In this document: positions 1 through 6,544 of the stretch, piece by piece
How the letters are laid out: every line of letters starts with the position of its first letter
Position numbering within the stretch: the stretch's first letter is position 1
NCBI GenBank assembly: GCA_015486785.1
Contig: WFQZ01000350.1
Span: 1-10,978 of the forward strand
Direction: 5' to 3'
DNA: 10,978 nt
From: Thermoflexales bacterium
GTDB taxonomy: Bacteria > Chloroflexota > Anaerolineae > B4-G1 > SLSP01
Notes under the pieces: generated by a model
Database searches by the model: none
The model's input: the letters and a program-made list of their open reading frames with translations, nothing else
Told to the model about the DNA's origin: nothing
Program-made: the position numbers and the translations under genes

Positions 1-188
1 GTTACGGCCGGCGGGCGGCGCGTCAAGCGCACCTTGGCCCGACGTGAGCCGATCCCCAGGAAGCCACGGACGCCCTCTTGCAGAACTTCAATGTCCACTT
101 CCTCGCGCACCGCGCCCAAGCGGGTCAGCCCCAGTACCACGGCTTCATCTACCGAAGGAGCCTCGATCTCGATCATTTCTCGTTCCAT
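1..188 (-). CDS. jag: Jag/KhpB RNA-binding protein, N-terminal fragment
   Basis: Partial gene: the start is inside the window and the rest runs off base 1. The 62 visible codons match the Jag_N domain, with the typical segment VDIEVLQEGVRGFLGIGSRR at about residues 31-50. In the family this small domain precedes KH and R3H RNA-binding domains, which would lie outside the window. Jag (KhpB, EloR) partners KhpA in Firmicutes and influences cell elongation and small-RNA binding; this role is known from the family, not visible here. The ATG at 188 has an AAGGAG at 198-203 (9-base spacer); an in-frame ATG at 176 is an alternative. It follows yidC by 21 bases, the usual yidC-jag order, and is the last visible gene of the rpmH operon. 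Confidence 0.85.
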   Translation of the reverse strand, partial: MEREMIEIEAPSVDEAVVLGLTRLGAVREEVDIEVLQEGVRGFLGIGSRRAKVRLTRRPPAV

Positions 189-209
189 AGGTTCAAACTC
201 CTTAGTTCT

Positions 210-935
210 TCAGGACTTTTTCTGAACCGCCGAGGTGGCGTAGTGTTCCTTGAACAGCAGGTATTGCAGGATTCCGACGAGGTTGGAAACCAGGAAGTAG
301 ATCGCTAGCCCCGAAGCGTAGGATAGGGCGAAGAAGGCGGTCATCAAGGGCATCATGATCATCATCTGTTTGTTCATCGCCTCGGCTTGCGGATCGGTGG
401 CCGGGGGCGTGACCATCTTCTGGTAAATCCAGGCGGTGATGAAGACCAGCACCGGCAGCACGTAATACGGGTCGCGCAGGGCCAGGTCAAGCCACAGGAA
501 TTTGCTTTGCAGCGGGATCAGCGAGCTGAGGCCGGGAATCCAGTGGTAGATGTCCTTGGAAAGGGCCAGCAGTTGCAAGGGCGTGGCGGCCAGCGAGCGG
601 ATGATCCCTTGGTACAGGCCGATCATCAACGGCAATTGAATCAGCAGCGGCAGGCAGCCTCCGGCGGGGTTGATGCCCTCGGTCTTGTAGAGTTCCATCT
701 GCGCCTGCGCCAATTTCTCTTTGTCGTCTTTGTACTTCGCCTGGAGCTTGTCCAGCTTCGGCTTTAGCTCCTGCTGCTTGCGGACGGATTTCTGTTGCTT
801 GAGCGTCAGCGGCGTGATCGCCAGGCGGATGATCACCGTGACCAAGGTCACGGCGATGATCGTCTCGTGCCCCAGGTATTTGTAGAGCACCAAGAGAATG
901 TTGATGATGGGTCTAACGATGATTGCGTCCCACAC
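210..935 (-). CDS. yidC: YidC/Oxa1-family membrane protein insertase
   Basis: This 241-residue protein inserts and folds membrane proteins, alone or with SecYEG. Hydrophobic segments lie at about residues 5-20, 25-43, 94-113, 157-174 and 191-227. The second carries R37 (VIIRLAITPL), matching the conserved arginine of the hydrophilic groove. A charged cytoplasmic hairpin rich in Lys and Gln spans about 46-85, followed by the family signature NPAGGCLPLLIQLP at 89-102. It lacks the large periplasmic domain of Gram-negative YidC and also the lipobox of Bacillus SpoIIIJ. The start is GTG at 935, preceded by GGGGGA at 941-946 with a 5-base spacer; no in-frame ATG fits. It begins 12 bases after the lipoprotein gene and is followed 21 bases later by jag, so it is very probably cotranscribed. 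Confidence 0.93.
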   Translation of the reverse strand: MWDAIIVRPIINILLVLYKYLGHETIIAVTLVTVIIRLAITPLTLKQQKSVRKQQELKPKLDKLQAKYKDDKEKLAQAQMELYKTEGINPAGGCLPLLIQLPLMIGLYQGIIRSLAATPLQLLALSKDIYHWIPGLSSLIPLQSKFLWLDLALRDPYYVLPVLVFITAWIYQKMVTPPATDPQAEAMNKQMMIMMPLMTAFFALSYASGLAIYFLVSNLVGILQYLLFKEHYATSAVQKKS

Positions 936-947
936 AGTTGTCCCCCT

Positions 948-2084
948 TTATTTTGATTCGGCGGGCGGATAGGCCCACAGCACTTTTCCGGTGTGCGCGT
1001 CGAAGGCGCGGATGCGGGTTTTGGAGATCACCGGCATGACGTACAGCGTGTTGTCGGAGAGCACCAGGTCCGCCGGAAGCTCGCCTGGGTCGTCGACCAC
1101 CTCGCCCCAATCAAGCCGCGCGCCGGTTTGCGTATCCACGACGTAAATTTTGCCCGTTTCGTATCCGGCCACGAATAAGCGATGGTTTTGCTCGTCGAGG
1201 GCCATGCGGGCGCGAACCATCGCGCCCACGTCGGCGGGTTTTTCCCACAAGAAGGCGTGCGTGGTGGTATCCAGCGCGTAGACTTTTCCGCCTACGTCGG
1301 CGAAGTAGAGCGTCGTTCCCTGCACCAACGGGGTGGCCCACAGCCAATCGTCGAAGGTTTGTTGCCACTCAATCGCGCCGCTTTCCGCGTTCACTTGATA
1401 GAGCGTGTTGGCGAAGTCGCCGACCCATAACGAATTGCCCGCCAGCACTGGCGTGGAGGCAATCGCCCCTTCCATTTCGGTGTTCCATTGTTCCTCGCCG
1501 TCGGCCAGCGAGAGCGCGTACAGGTGATGATCCAGTGAGGCCACGTACACAGTTTCCCCTTTGACGACCGGCGTAGCCCACACCCGGTCCCCCGTGCCGA
1601 AGCTCCAGATCAGATGGCCGTCGTTGATGTCCAGAGCGTACACGTGTCCATCGCCGTTGCCGATGATAAATAAATCCCCGGCCACCACGCCGCTGCCCAC
1701 GTACTGTCCGGCGGCCTCGGTGAACACCCATTGCACCTCCGGCAAATCTTGGGGCGAGTCGGCCAGTTGCAGGGCGTAGACTTTTTGATCCTTCATTCCG
1801 GCGACCAAGAGCGTGCCGTGCGGGCCGATATCCGAGGCCAGCACCGGCGTAGCGTAAAACGGCCCCACATTCTTCTCCGGCTGCGGGGGGAAAGTCCAGT
1901 ACACGGAGCCGGTTTTAGCGTCGAGAGCCTGGACGCTTTCCAGGTTGGCCGCGTAGATCGTGCCGTCGTCGATGCTCAGGCCCGGCCAACTTTCGTGCCT
2001 CATGCCGCCGCCGCCGGAACATCCGCTCAAGAGTATCATCATCACCGCCAACCCTGCGATCAGCGGTATTCGCCATCGTTTCAT
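948..2084 (-). CDS. PQQ-type beta-propeller lipoprotein (BamB-like)
   Basis: This 378-residue exported lipoprotein has a positively charged N-terminus (MKRWR), a hydrophobic core and the lipobox LSGC with the lipidated cysteine at residue 22, followed by a Ser-Gly linker. The rest is a series of PQQ-like blades, each with a VYALD...G...W pattern, at about residues 42-64, 91-121, 137-162, 178-201, 218-241, 258-281, 302-325 and 346-371, so about eight blades. Such propellers usually act as protein-interaction scaffolds; BamB of the outer-membrane Bam complex is the best known, but assigning BamB function here would be speculative. The ATG at 2084 has AGGAGG at 2089-2094. It sits between yidD and yidC, which are adjacent in most bacteria, and its stop is 12 bases before yidC. 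This suggests a link to membrane protein biogenesis or envelope quality control, which is an inference from position. Confidence 0.85.
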   Translation of the reverse strand: MKRWRIPLIAGLAVMMILLSGCSGGGGMRHESWPGLSIDDGTIYAANLESVQALDAKTGSVYWTFPPQPEKNVGPFYATPVLASDIGPHGTLLVAGMKDQKVYALQLADSPQDLPEVQWVFTEAAGQYVGSGVVAGDLFIIGNGDGHVYALDINDGHLIWSFGTGDRVWATPVVKGETVYVASLDHHLYALSLADGEEQWNTEMEGAIASTPVLAGNSLWVGDFANTLYQVNAESGAIEWQQTFDDWLWATPLVQGTTLYFADVGGKVYALDTTTHAFLWEKPADVGAMVRARMALDEQNHRLFVAGYETGKIYVVDTQTGARLDWGEVVDDPGELPADLVLSDNTLYVMPVISKTRIRAFDAHTGKVLWAYPPAESK

Positions 2085-2135
2085 TACGCCTCCTCTTTTT
2101 TAGTGACTGCGCTGCTTGCGGTGATCCGTGATCCG

Positions 2136-2345
2136 CTAAGGGACGGGATCGTAGCCGCCGGGATGCCAGGGATGACAGCGCGAGATTCGTTTGATTCCCA
2201 GCCAGCCGCCTTTGATCAGCCCGTATCGCTCAATGGCTTGATAGGTGTAGAGCGAGCAAGTGGGCGTGTAGCGGCAACTGGAGGGGAACATGGGGGAGAT
2301 GAACCGCCGATAAAAGCGGATCAACCATAAGGCAAGACTTTTCAT
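2136..2345 (-). CDS. yidD: Membrane protein insertion efficiency factor YidD
   Basis: A 69-residue protein beginning MKSLALWLIRFYRRFISP. It carries the whole YidD signature: an N-terminal amphipathic or membrane helix, then SCRYTPTCSLYTYQAIE with two conserved cysteines, KGGWLGIKRI, and the C-terminal RCHPWHPGGYDPVP with a third cysteine. In E. coli YidD assists YidC-dependent insertion at the inner membrane. The chosen ATG at 2345 has a GGTGA at 2354-2358 with an 8-base spacer and matches the usual start of the family. An in-frame GTG at 2357 would add four residues and overlap the end of rnpA by 8 bases. With the ATG, the gene starts 4 bases after the rnpA stop, so translational coupling is likely either way. 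Confidence 0.92.
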   Translation of the reverse strand: MKSLALWLIRFYRRFISPMFPSSCRYTPTCSLYTYQAIERYGLIKGGWLGIKRISRCHPWHPGGYDPVP

Positions 2346-2349
2346 TGGT

Positions 2350-2685
2350 TTAATCACCGGTTTCTTTTAGCACTCCGGCTCGCCGGAGCAGGTGCCGCAG
2401 CGCGGCTTCAACTTGACCACCTCGCGCATCCCGCAGGGGCCGCCGCGCGATGAGCACGATATCCAACCCGGCGGGCAATTGCGGGTAGAGCCGACGCGCC
2501 GCTTCGCGCAGCAACCGCCGGACGCGATTGCGCACGACGGCGTTGCCGATCTTGCGGCTGGCGATGAAGCCGATATGGGTTTCGCCCTCGTTGTGGGGCG
2601 CAATTCGCAGGACAAACAGCGGGTGAGTCCACGATCTCCCTTCTTGCCACATGCGCCGGAATTGTCGGCGATGGCGCAATCTCAT
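2350..2685 (-). CDS. rnpA: Ribonuclease P protein component
   Basis: The protein subunit of RNase P, which binds the catalytic RNA and helps remove 5' leaders from pre-tRNAs. The conserved core starts MRLRHRRQFRRMWQEGRSW. It contains the RNR region IGNAVVRNRVRRLLREA, which contacts P RNA, and ends with DIVLIARRPL and a basic helix LRHLLRRAG. From the ATG at 2685 it is 111 residues, the normal family size. The frame stays open upstream to an ATG at 2841, only 21 bases after the rpmH stop; that start would add 52 residues with an acidic, low-complexity stretch not typical of the family. Neither ATG has a good ribosome binding site, so the start is uncertain; the 2685 start is chosen on length and homology. 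Confidence 0.88.
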   Translation of the reverse strand: MRLRHRRQFRRMWQEGRSWTHPLFVLRIAPHNEGETHIGFIASRKIGNAVVRNRVRRLLREAARRLYPQLPAGLDIVLIARRPLRDARGGQVEAALRHLLRRAGVLKETGD

Positions 2686-2862
2686 AGATTTGCGCCACTT
2701 GTACCTCGGCTGCTTGCCCCGGTACGCCAAAGAGGCGGAAACGTCTTCGGTGCTCTTCAGCGAGCCAGCCTCTGACGCTCCCACCTCTGCCTCTACGTCT
2801 CTGTGCCGGACATCACGATTGGCGTATGATGCCTCCGGCATGCCTCTGCCGAGTCTCTGTAT

Positions 2863-3066
2863 TTAGGCTCGCCGTCGTGGACGATTTGAGCTTTCTTTCC
2901 AGTTGACGCGCTTTGCGCCGCCCAACTTCACCGCGATGAGGCGACGGCGTCCCTTGAGTCGTCGCCGCTTCAGGACGTTCCGCCCGTCTTGCGTGCTCAT
3001 CCGGGCGCGAAACCCGTGGGTTCTCATTCGTTTACGCTTCTTGGGTTGATAAGTTCGCTTCGGCAT
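2863..3066 (-). CDS. rpmH: 50S ribosomal protein L34 with C-terminal extension
   Basis: The first 45 residues are a classical L34: MPKRTYQPKKRKRMRTHGFR, then a basic helix with GRNVLKRRRLKGRRRL. L34 lies in the large ribosomal subunit. The family is usually about 44-50 residues; this one has 67, with a 22-residue tail (46-67) that is also basic and ends NRPRRRA. The ATG at 3066 is preceded by AAGGAG at 3073-3078 with a 6-base spacer. It is the first gene of the minus-strand operon leading to yidC and jag, the order found near the replication origin in many bacteria. dnaA, often next to rpmH, is not present; cdd and glmU lie upstream instead. Confidence 0.94.
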   Translation of the reverse strand: MPKRTYQPKKRKRMRTHGFRARMSTQDGRNVLKRRRLKGRRRLIAVKLGGAKRVNWKESSNRPRRRA

Positions 3067-3118
3067 GTCTTACTCCTTCTATCTAGTTTGGATGACTCTA
3101 TGGTCTATCTCGTCACAT

Positions 3119-3148
3119 AAAAAACCGCGCGGTCGCCCGCGTCGGTTT
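3119..3148 (-). terminator. Intrinsic terminator in the rpmH leader / behind cdd
   Basis: On the minus strand AAACCG (3148-3143) pairs with CGGTTT (3127-3122), and CGCGG (3141-3137) pairs with CCGCG (3132-3128), with one bulged A at 3142 and a GCGA tetraloop. A run of six T (3124-3119) follows or overlaps the stem end. It can end the glmU-cdd transcript. It also lies downstream of the rpmH promoter, starting about 18 bases after the predicted transcription start, so it may attenuate the rpmH operon as well. Confidence 0.85.
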
Positions 3149-3172
3149 CTCTCTACTATCGGAAGCGGCGAC

Positions 3173-3200
3173 ATTATACCGTAACGGAGCATTTGGTCAA
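3173..3200 (-). promoter_or_regulatory. Sigma70-type promoter of the rpmH operon
   Basis: On the minus strand there is TTGACC at 3200-3195 (5 of 6 to consensus), a 16-base spacer, and TATAAT at 3178-3173 (perfect). The predicted start is near 3166, about 100 bases before rpmH. It lies in the gap between the cdd stop and rpmH and points to rpmH. Confidence 0.8.
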
Positions 3201-3216
3201 ACCGGAGTGCCTTCGC

Positions 3217-3612
3217 TCACGCTTTCCCCAGGTCGGCGGCGGAGAAGCTCTCCGGCAGCAGATGCTCCAGGGTGAATTGGCGGTAATGTCCATCTGGCTG
3301 CGCCACGTAAATCGGCGTGTCCGGCTGACCGAACTCGCGGATCACCTGGCGGCAGGAGCCGCAGGGCGTGCCGCCGTTTTCGGTGACCACGGCCACGGCG
3401 ACGATCTCGCGTGCGCCTTCGGAGACGGCTTTGGTGATCGCGACCCGCTCGGCGCAGATGGTCAGGGGATAGACGGCGTTTTCCACGTTGCAGCCGGTGA
3501 ATACGCGGCCATCGGCGGTGAGGACGGCGGCCCCCACGCGGTAATGGGAATAGGGCGCGTAGGCTCGTTCGCGTGCCGTGATGGCTTGGGCGATTAGTTG
3601 CTCACTGTTCAT
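3217..3612 (-). CDS. cdd: Cytidine deaminase
   Basis: Hydrolytic deamination of cytidine and deoxycytidine to uridine and deoxyuridine in pyrimidine salvage. The protein has 131 residues, the size of the homotetrameric bacterial type. The substrate motif FTGCNVENA is at 38-46 (N42, E44). The catalytic CAE is at 53-55 (zinc ligand C53, proton shuttle E55), and PCGSC is at 83-87 with zinc ligands C84 and C87. The start is ATG at 3612 with AGGAGG at 3619-3624 and a 6-base spacer. The frame is open farther upstream but lies inside glmU and shows no homology. The gene overlaps the end of glmU by 11 bases, so the two are translationally coupled. The stop is followed by the rpmH promoter region and a shared terminator. 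Confidence 0.95.
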   Translation of the reverse strand: MNSEQLIAQAITARERAYAPYSHYRVGAAVLTADGRVFTGCNVENAVYPLTICAERVAITKAVSEGAREIVAVAVVTENGGTPCGSCRQVIREFGQPDTPIYVAQPDGHYRQFTLEHLLPESFSAADLGKA

Positions 3613-4966
3613 TGTCGGCCTCCTGTGTTTGCTTGACCCGCGCGGGCACGCCGTAAGCCAGCGCGTGCGGCGGAATATCGCGCGTGACGACGGCCCCGGC
3701 GCCGACCTTCGCGCCGCGCCCCACGCGCACCGGCGCGACCAGCATCGTATCCGAGCCGATGAACGCGCCATCTTCAATGACGGTGCGATGTTTGCGCACT
3801 CCGTCGTAGTTGCAGGTGATCGTCCCGGCAGCGATGTTGACGTTCGCGCCTACTTCGGCATCACCCAGATAGCTGAAGTGCCCCATCTTGGAGCCAGGCC
3901 CCAAGGTGCTGTTTTTGATCTCGCCGAAGTTGCCCATGTGCGCTCCTTGGCACAAGTGCGCCCCTTTCCGCAGATGTCCAAACGGCCCGATGTCGCTTTC
4001 GTCCTCCATCACGGCTTCTTCGAGCACCGAGGCGAACACGCGGCAGGCGTCCCCGATGGTGCTATCGCGGATCACCGTGTTGGGGCCGAGTTCGCAGCTT
4101 TCCCCGACCGTGGTTTGTCCCAGCAAGTGGGTGTTGGGGTGGATGATCGTATCTTGCCCCAGCGTGACGCCCGGCTCAATGGTGATGCTGGCCGGATCGA
4201 GCAGCGTGACCCCGGCCAGCATCCACCGCTCGTTGATGCGTTGCCGCAGCGCGGCAGCCGCCAGCGCGAAATCCACGCGCGTGTTGATCCCCAAAGCCTC
4301 GGTGGTGTCCGTGGCCGCGACGCTCATCACGCGCAAGCCTTGGGAGGAGGCCAACTCCACCATATCGGTGAGGTACAGTTCGCCCTTGCGCTTGCTGGGG
4401 CGCAGGCGGTTGAGATTCGCCCAGAGGAAATCGGCGGCGAAGACGTAGACGCCCACGTTCAGCTCGCGGATGGCGCGTTGCGCCGGGGTCGCTTCCACCT
4501 CTTCGACGATGCGCAGGATGTCTCCGGCAAAGTCTCGGATCACGCGCCCGAAGCCGCCGGAGTTTTCCCGCTCAATGGTGAGCATCGTCAGTGCGGCGGA
4601 GCTTTCCTCCTGCCGGGCCGCGAGTTGCTCCAGCGTCTCTTGGCGCAGGAGCGGCATATCGCCGTAGAGCACCAACACTTGCTCGCTGCGGCCTTCCAAC
4701 AGAGATTGCGCCTGCATGACCGCGTGTCCCGTCCCCCGCCGCTCCGTCTGGCGGACGTAGTGGACGCGCTTCCCGAAGCGGGCTTGAATTTCGGCCTCCG
4801 TCTCCGGGCCTACCACCAGCACCGGCTTCTCCGAACTCAGAGCCTCGGCCAGCGCGATGGAATAATCCAACAACGGCTTACCGCCCAGGTGGTGCAGCAC
4901 CTTGGGCTTGCGGGATTTGAAGCGCGTGCTTTTCCCGGCAGCCAGAATAATCACCGATAGAGCCAT
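3602..4966 (-). CDS. glmU: Bifunctional GlmU: GlcNAc-1-P uridylyltransferase / GlcN-1-P acetyltransferase
   Basis: Makes UDP-GlcNAc from glucosamine-1-phosphate, acetyl-CoA and UTP for peptidoglycan and glycans. The 454 residues match the full family length. N-terminal domain: nucleotide-binding LAAGKSTRFKS at 8-18 (usually GKGTR, here Ser at 13), GTGHA at 78-82, YGDMPLL at 101-107 and YLTD at 198-201. The C-terminal left-handed beta-helix (about 252-445) keeps the acetyltransferase residues R333, K351, H363, Y366, N377 and K392 at the same numbering as E. coli, with H363 the family catalytic base. The ATG at 4966 has AAGGAGG at 4973-4979. It lies behind glnA with its own candidate promoter and overlaps cdd by 11 bases. 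Confidence 0.96.
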   Translation of the reverse strand: MALSVIILAAGKSTRFKSRKPKVLHHLGGKPLLDYSIALAEALSSEKPVLVVGPETEAEIQARFGKRVHYVRQTERRGTGHAVMQAQSLLEGRSEQVLVLYGDMPLLRQETLEQLAARQEESSAALTMLTIERENSGGFGRVIRDFAGDILRIVEEVEATPAQRAIRELNVGVYVFAADFLWANLNRLRPSKRKGELYLTDMVELASSQGLRVMSVAATDTTEALGINTRVDFALAAAALRQRINERWMLAGVTLLDPASITIEPGVTLGQDTIIHPNTHLLGQTTVGESCELGPNTVIRDSTIGDACRVFASVLEEAVMEDESDIGPFGHLRKGAHLCQGAHMGNFGEIKNSTLGPGSKMGHFSYLGDAEVGANVNIAAGTITCNYDGVRKHRTVIEDGAFIGSDTMLVAPVRVGRGAKVGAGAVVTRDIPPHALAYGVPARVKQTQEADNEQ

Positions 4967-4986
4967 ACGAACCCTCCTTCCCAGGG

Positions 4987-5019
4987 AAAATTGCAGGCGA
5001 AGGAAAGTCCTTCGCCTGC
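4987..5019 (-). terminator. Hairpin terminator behind glnA / in the glmU leader
   Basis: A perfect 12-base-pair stem: plus-strand 4993-5004 pairs with 5008-5019 around a 3-base loop. On the minus strand it is followed by AATTTT (4992-4987), a weak T-tract. It probably ends the glnA transcript. It also lies downstream of the candidate glmU promoter and about 13 bases before the glmU ribosome binding site, so it would be in that gene's 5' leader. Confidence 0.7.
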
Positions 5020-5032
5020 TTGGTGGGGGTTG

Positions 5033-5061
5033 ATTTTTCGCACAAATCGTTGTTACGTCAA
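5033..5061 (-). promoter_or_regulatory. Candidate promoter of glmU-cdd
   Basis: On the minus strand there is TTGACG at 5061-5056 (5 of 6), a 17-base spacer and AAAAAT at 5038-5033 (4 of 6). The predicted start is near 5026, just ahead of the hairpin at 4993-5019. The -10 element is imperfect, so the call is tentative. Confidence 0.45.
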
Positions 5062-5082
5062 GTCAGAAGGTCGGGGAGCGTC

Positions 5083-6414
5083 TTAGGCTGTGTGCAAGTA
5101 GCGTTTCAATTCCCAGTTGGTCACCTGGATGCGGTACTCGTTCCACTCGGCCCACTTGGCCCGCAGGAAGGCCTCGGTCACCGGCTCGCCCAGCGCGTCC
5201 AGGAGCACTTGATCCGCTTGCAGGGCTTCCAGTGCTTCGGCCAGAGTGCCGGGCAGCGTCCCGATGCCTCTGGCGGCCAAGGCGGCGGCGTCGAAGCGAT
5301 AGATGTCCTCGTTCACCGGCTCCGGCGGCGTGAGCTGCCGTTTGATGCCGTCCAGTCCGGCGGCCAAGGTGGCGGCGAAGACCAAGTAGGGGTTGCTGCT
5401 GGGATCGGGGCAGCGCAGTTCCAGGCGCGTGGCGGCGGCTTTGCCGACGCCTGTGGCCGGCACGCGGATCAGCGCGGAGCGGTTGCGGTGTGCCCAGCAG
5501 ATGTAGACCGGGGCTTCGTAGCCGGGGGTCAATCGTTTGTAGCTGTTGACGGTGGGCGCGGAGATGGCGGCCAAGGCTTTGGCGTGCGCGATCTGCCCGG
5601 CGATGAAGTGGTAGGCCAGCGGGGAGAGGTGGTACGGATCGTCGGCGGCGTAGAACAAGTTGCGCCCATCCGCCCCGGCGAGGCTCTGGTGGACGTGCAT
5701 CCCGGAGCCGTTCACGCCGAAGATCGGCTTGGGCATGAAGCTGGCGTAGAGGTTATGCTCCGAGGCGATGGCGCGGATGGTGTACTTGAGGGTCACGGTG
5801 TTATCGGCGGAGGTGAGCGCGTCGGCGTAGCGGAAATCCACTTCGTGTTGCCCGGTGGCTACTTCGTGGTGGCTCATCTCCACATCAATGCCCAGGGCCT
5901 CGGCAGCGACGATCAACTCACTGCGCACTTGCAAGGCTTCATCGTGGGGCGAGAAGTCGAAGTAGCCGCCCACGTCGTGCGGCACCGGGGCGATGTCGGT
6001 GCCGTCCCGCTGGTTGAACAGGAAATACTCCAGCTCCGGCCCGACTTTGTAGGTGTAGCCCAGCGTCCGCGCCTGCTCCAGCATGCGCCGGAGCACGCTG
6101 CGCGGCGAACTGTACGCCAGTTGCCCATCGGGGGTGTATACGTCGCAGATGATGCGGGCGCGGCGGCGGTTGGGATCGCTCCAGGGTAGGACGCGGTACG
6201 TGGCCGGATCAAGACGCAGTACCATGTCGCTTTCGTGGATGCGGGCGAATCCCTGCACCGATGAGCCGTCGAACCACACGCCATCGGTGAGGGCGGCTTT
6301 GAGCTGGCGGACGGGGATCGTCACGCCTTTGATCGTTCCCAAGATGTCGGTGAACTGCAAGCTGACAAAACGGATGCGGTCTTCATTGGCACGGGCCATC
6401 AATTCGGTTGACAT
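5083..6414 (-). CDS. glnA: Glutamine synthetase, type I (alpha-like)
   Basis: ATP-dependent ligation of ammonium to glutamate, giving glutamine; a cytoplasmic dodecamer in the family. The 443 residues fit the GSI-alpha class. Motifs: FDGSS at 48-52; GPELEYFLF at 125-133 (E127 and E129, metal and substrate site); SHHEVATGQHEVDF at 181-194 (E184, E191); NGSGMHVHQSL at 235-245 (H240); the flap segment LTPGYEAP at 295-302 (E300); and RLELRCPDPSSNPY at 330-343. The Tyr adenylylation segment of GSI-beta is not seen. QGFARIHESD at 54-63 carries R58, which lines up with the Arg62 of Bacillus GlnA involved in glutamine feedback, so feedback inhibition is plausible. The ATG at 6414 has AAGGAG at 6423-6428 with an 8-base spacer. 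An intrinsic terminator and a Gln-rich leader ORF lie directly upstream, indicating attenuation. Confidence 0.96.
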   Translation of the reverse strand: MSTELMARANEDRIRFVSLQFTDILGTIKGVTIPVRQLKAALTDGVWFDGSSVQGFARIHESDMVLRLDPATYRVLPWSDPNRRRARIICDVYTPDGQLAYSSPRSVLRRMLEQARTLGYTYKVGPELEYFLFNQRDGTDIAPVPHDVGGYFDFSPHDEALQVRSELIVAAEALGIDVEMSHHEVATGQHEVDFRYADALTSADNTVTLKYTIRAIASEHNLYASFMPKPIFGVNGSGMHVHQSLAGADGRNLFYAADDPYHLSPLAYHFIAGQIAHAKALAAISAPTVNSYKRLTPGYEAPVYICWAHRNRSALIRVPATGVGKAAATRLELRCPDPSSNPYLVFAATLAAGLDGIKRQLTPPEPVNEDIYRFDAAALAARGIGTLPGTLAEALEALQADQVLLDALGEPVTEAFLRAKWAEWNEYRIQVTNWELKRYLHTA

Positions 6415-6461
6415 AAGATCATCTCCTTAGTGTGCAAGATTGGGGGCGGTCTGCTCCCATG

Positions 6462-6491
6462 AAAAAAGCCAGCCTCGGTTGGGAGGCTGGC
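6462..6491 (-). terminator. glnA attenuator terminator
   Basis: A perfect 9-base-pair stem on the minus strand: GCCAGCCTC (6491-6483) pairs with GAGGCTGGC (6476-6468) around a 6-base loop, followed directly by six T (6467-6462). It is oriented toward glnA and ends 34 bases before the glnA ribosome binding site. No complete gene other than a 20-codon leader ORF lies between it and the previous hairpin, so its likely job is to stop transcription before glnA. Its 5' arm (6490-6483) can instead pair with an upstream antiterminator segment at 6536-6529. Confidence 0.88.
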
Positions 6492-6544
6492 CGGTTTCCT
6501 ACTCCTTGCGCCAGGCGCACAGCACTACCCAACCCCGCCGGGGT
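6483..6544 (-). promoter_or_regulatory. Alternative RNA pairings of the glnA attenuator (1:2 and 2:3)
   Basis: Segment 1, ACCCC (6544-6540), pairs with GGGGT (6536-6532) as a 5-pair hairpin with a triloop. Segment 2, GGGGTTGG (6536-6529), can instead pair with segment 3, CCAGCCTC (6490-6483), through eight contiguous pairs including two G-U. Segment 3 is nearly the whole 5' arm of the terminator. A further 5-pair hairpin, TGCGC/GCGCA (6519-6515 with 6511-6507), sits in the loop of 2:3. Segment 1 begins 4 bases after the last Gln codon, and segment 2 overlaps the end of the leader ORF. A ribosome stalled at the later Gln codons would cover segment 1 and free segment 2; a ribosome at the stop codon would cover segment 2. 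Pairings were found by eye, without energy calculation. Confidence 0.65.

Noticed and set aside
3613..3777. Longer cytidine deaminase starting at 3777
   Set aside because: The extra 55 residues lie inside glmU in another frame and lack family similarity; ATG 3612 has an excellent ribosome binding site.
3578..4960. Long plus-strand open frame (460 codons) opposite glmU
   Set aside because: It mirrors glmU, which has full motifs and a ribosome binding site. The antisense protein has no recognisable domain and a composition typical of antisense frames in GC-rich genes.
5020..6189. Long plus-strand open frame (389 codons) opposite glnA
   Set aside because: Antisense to an unambiguous glutamine synthetase; Gly/Val-rich composition and no family features.
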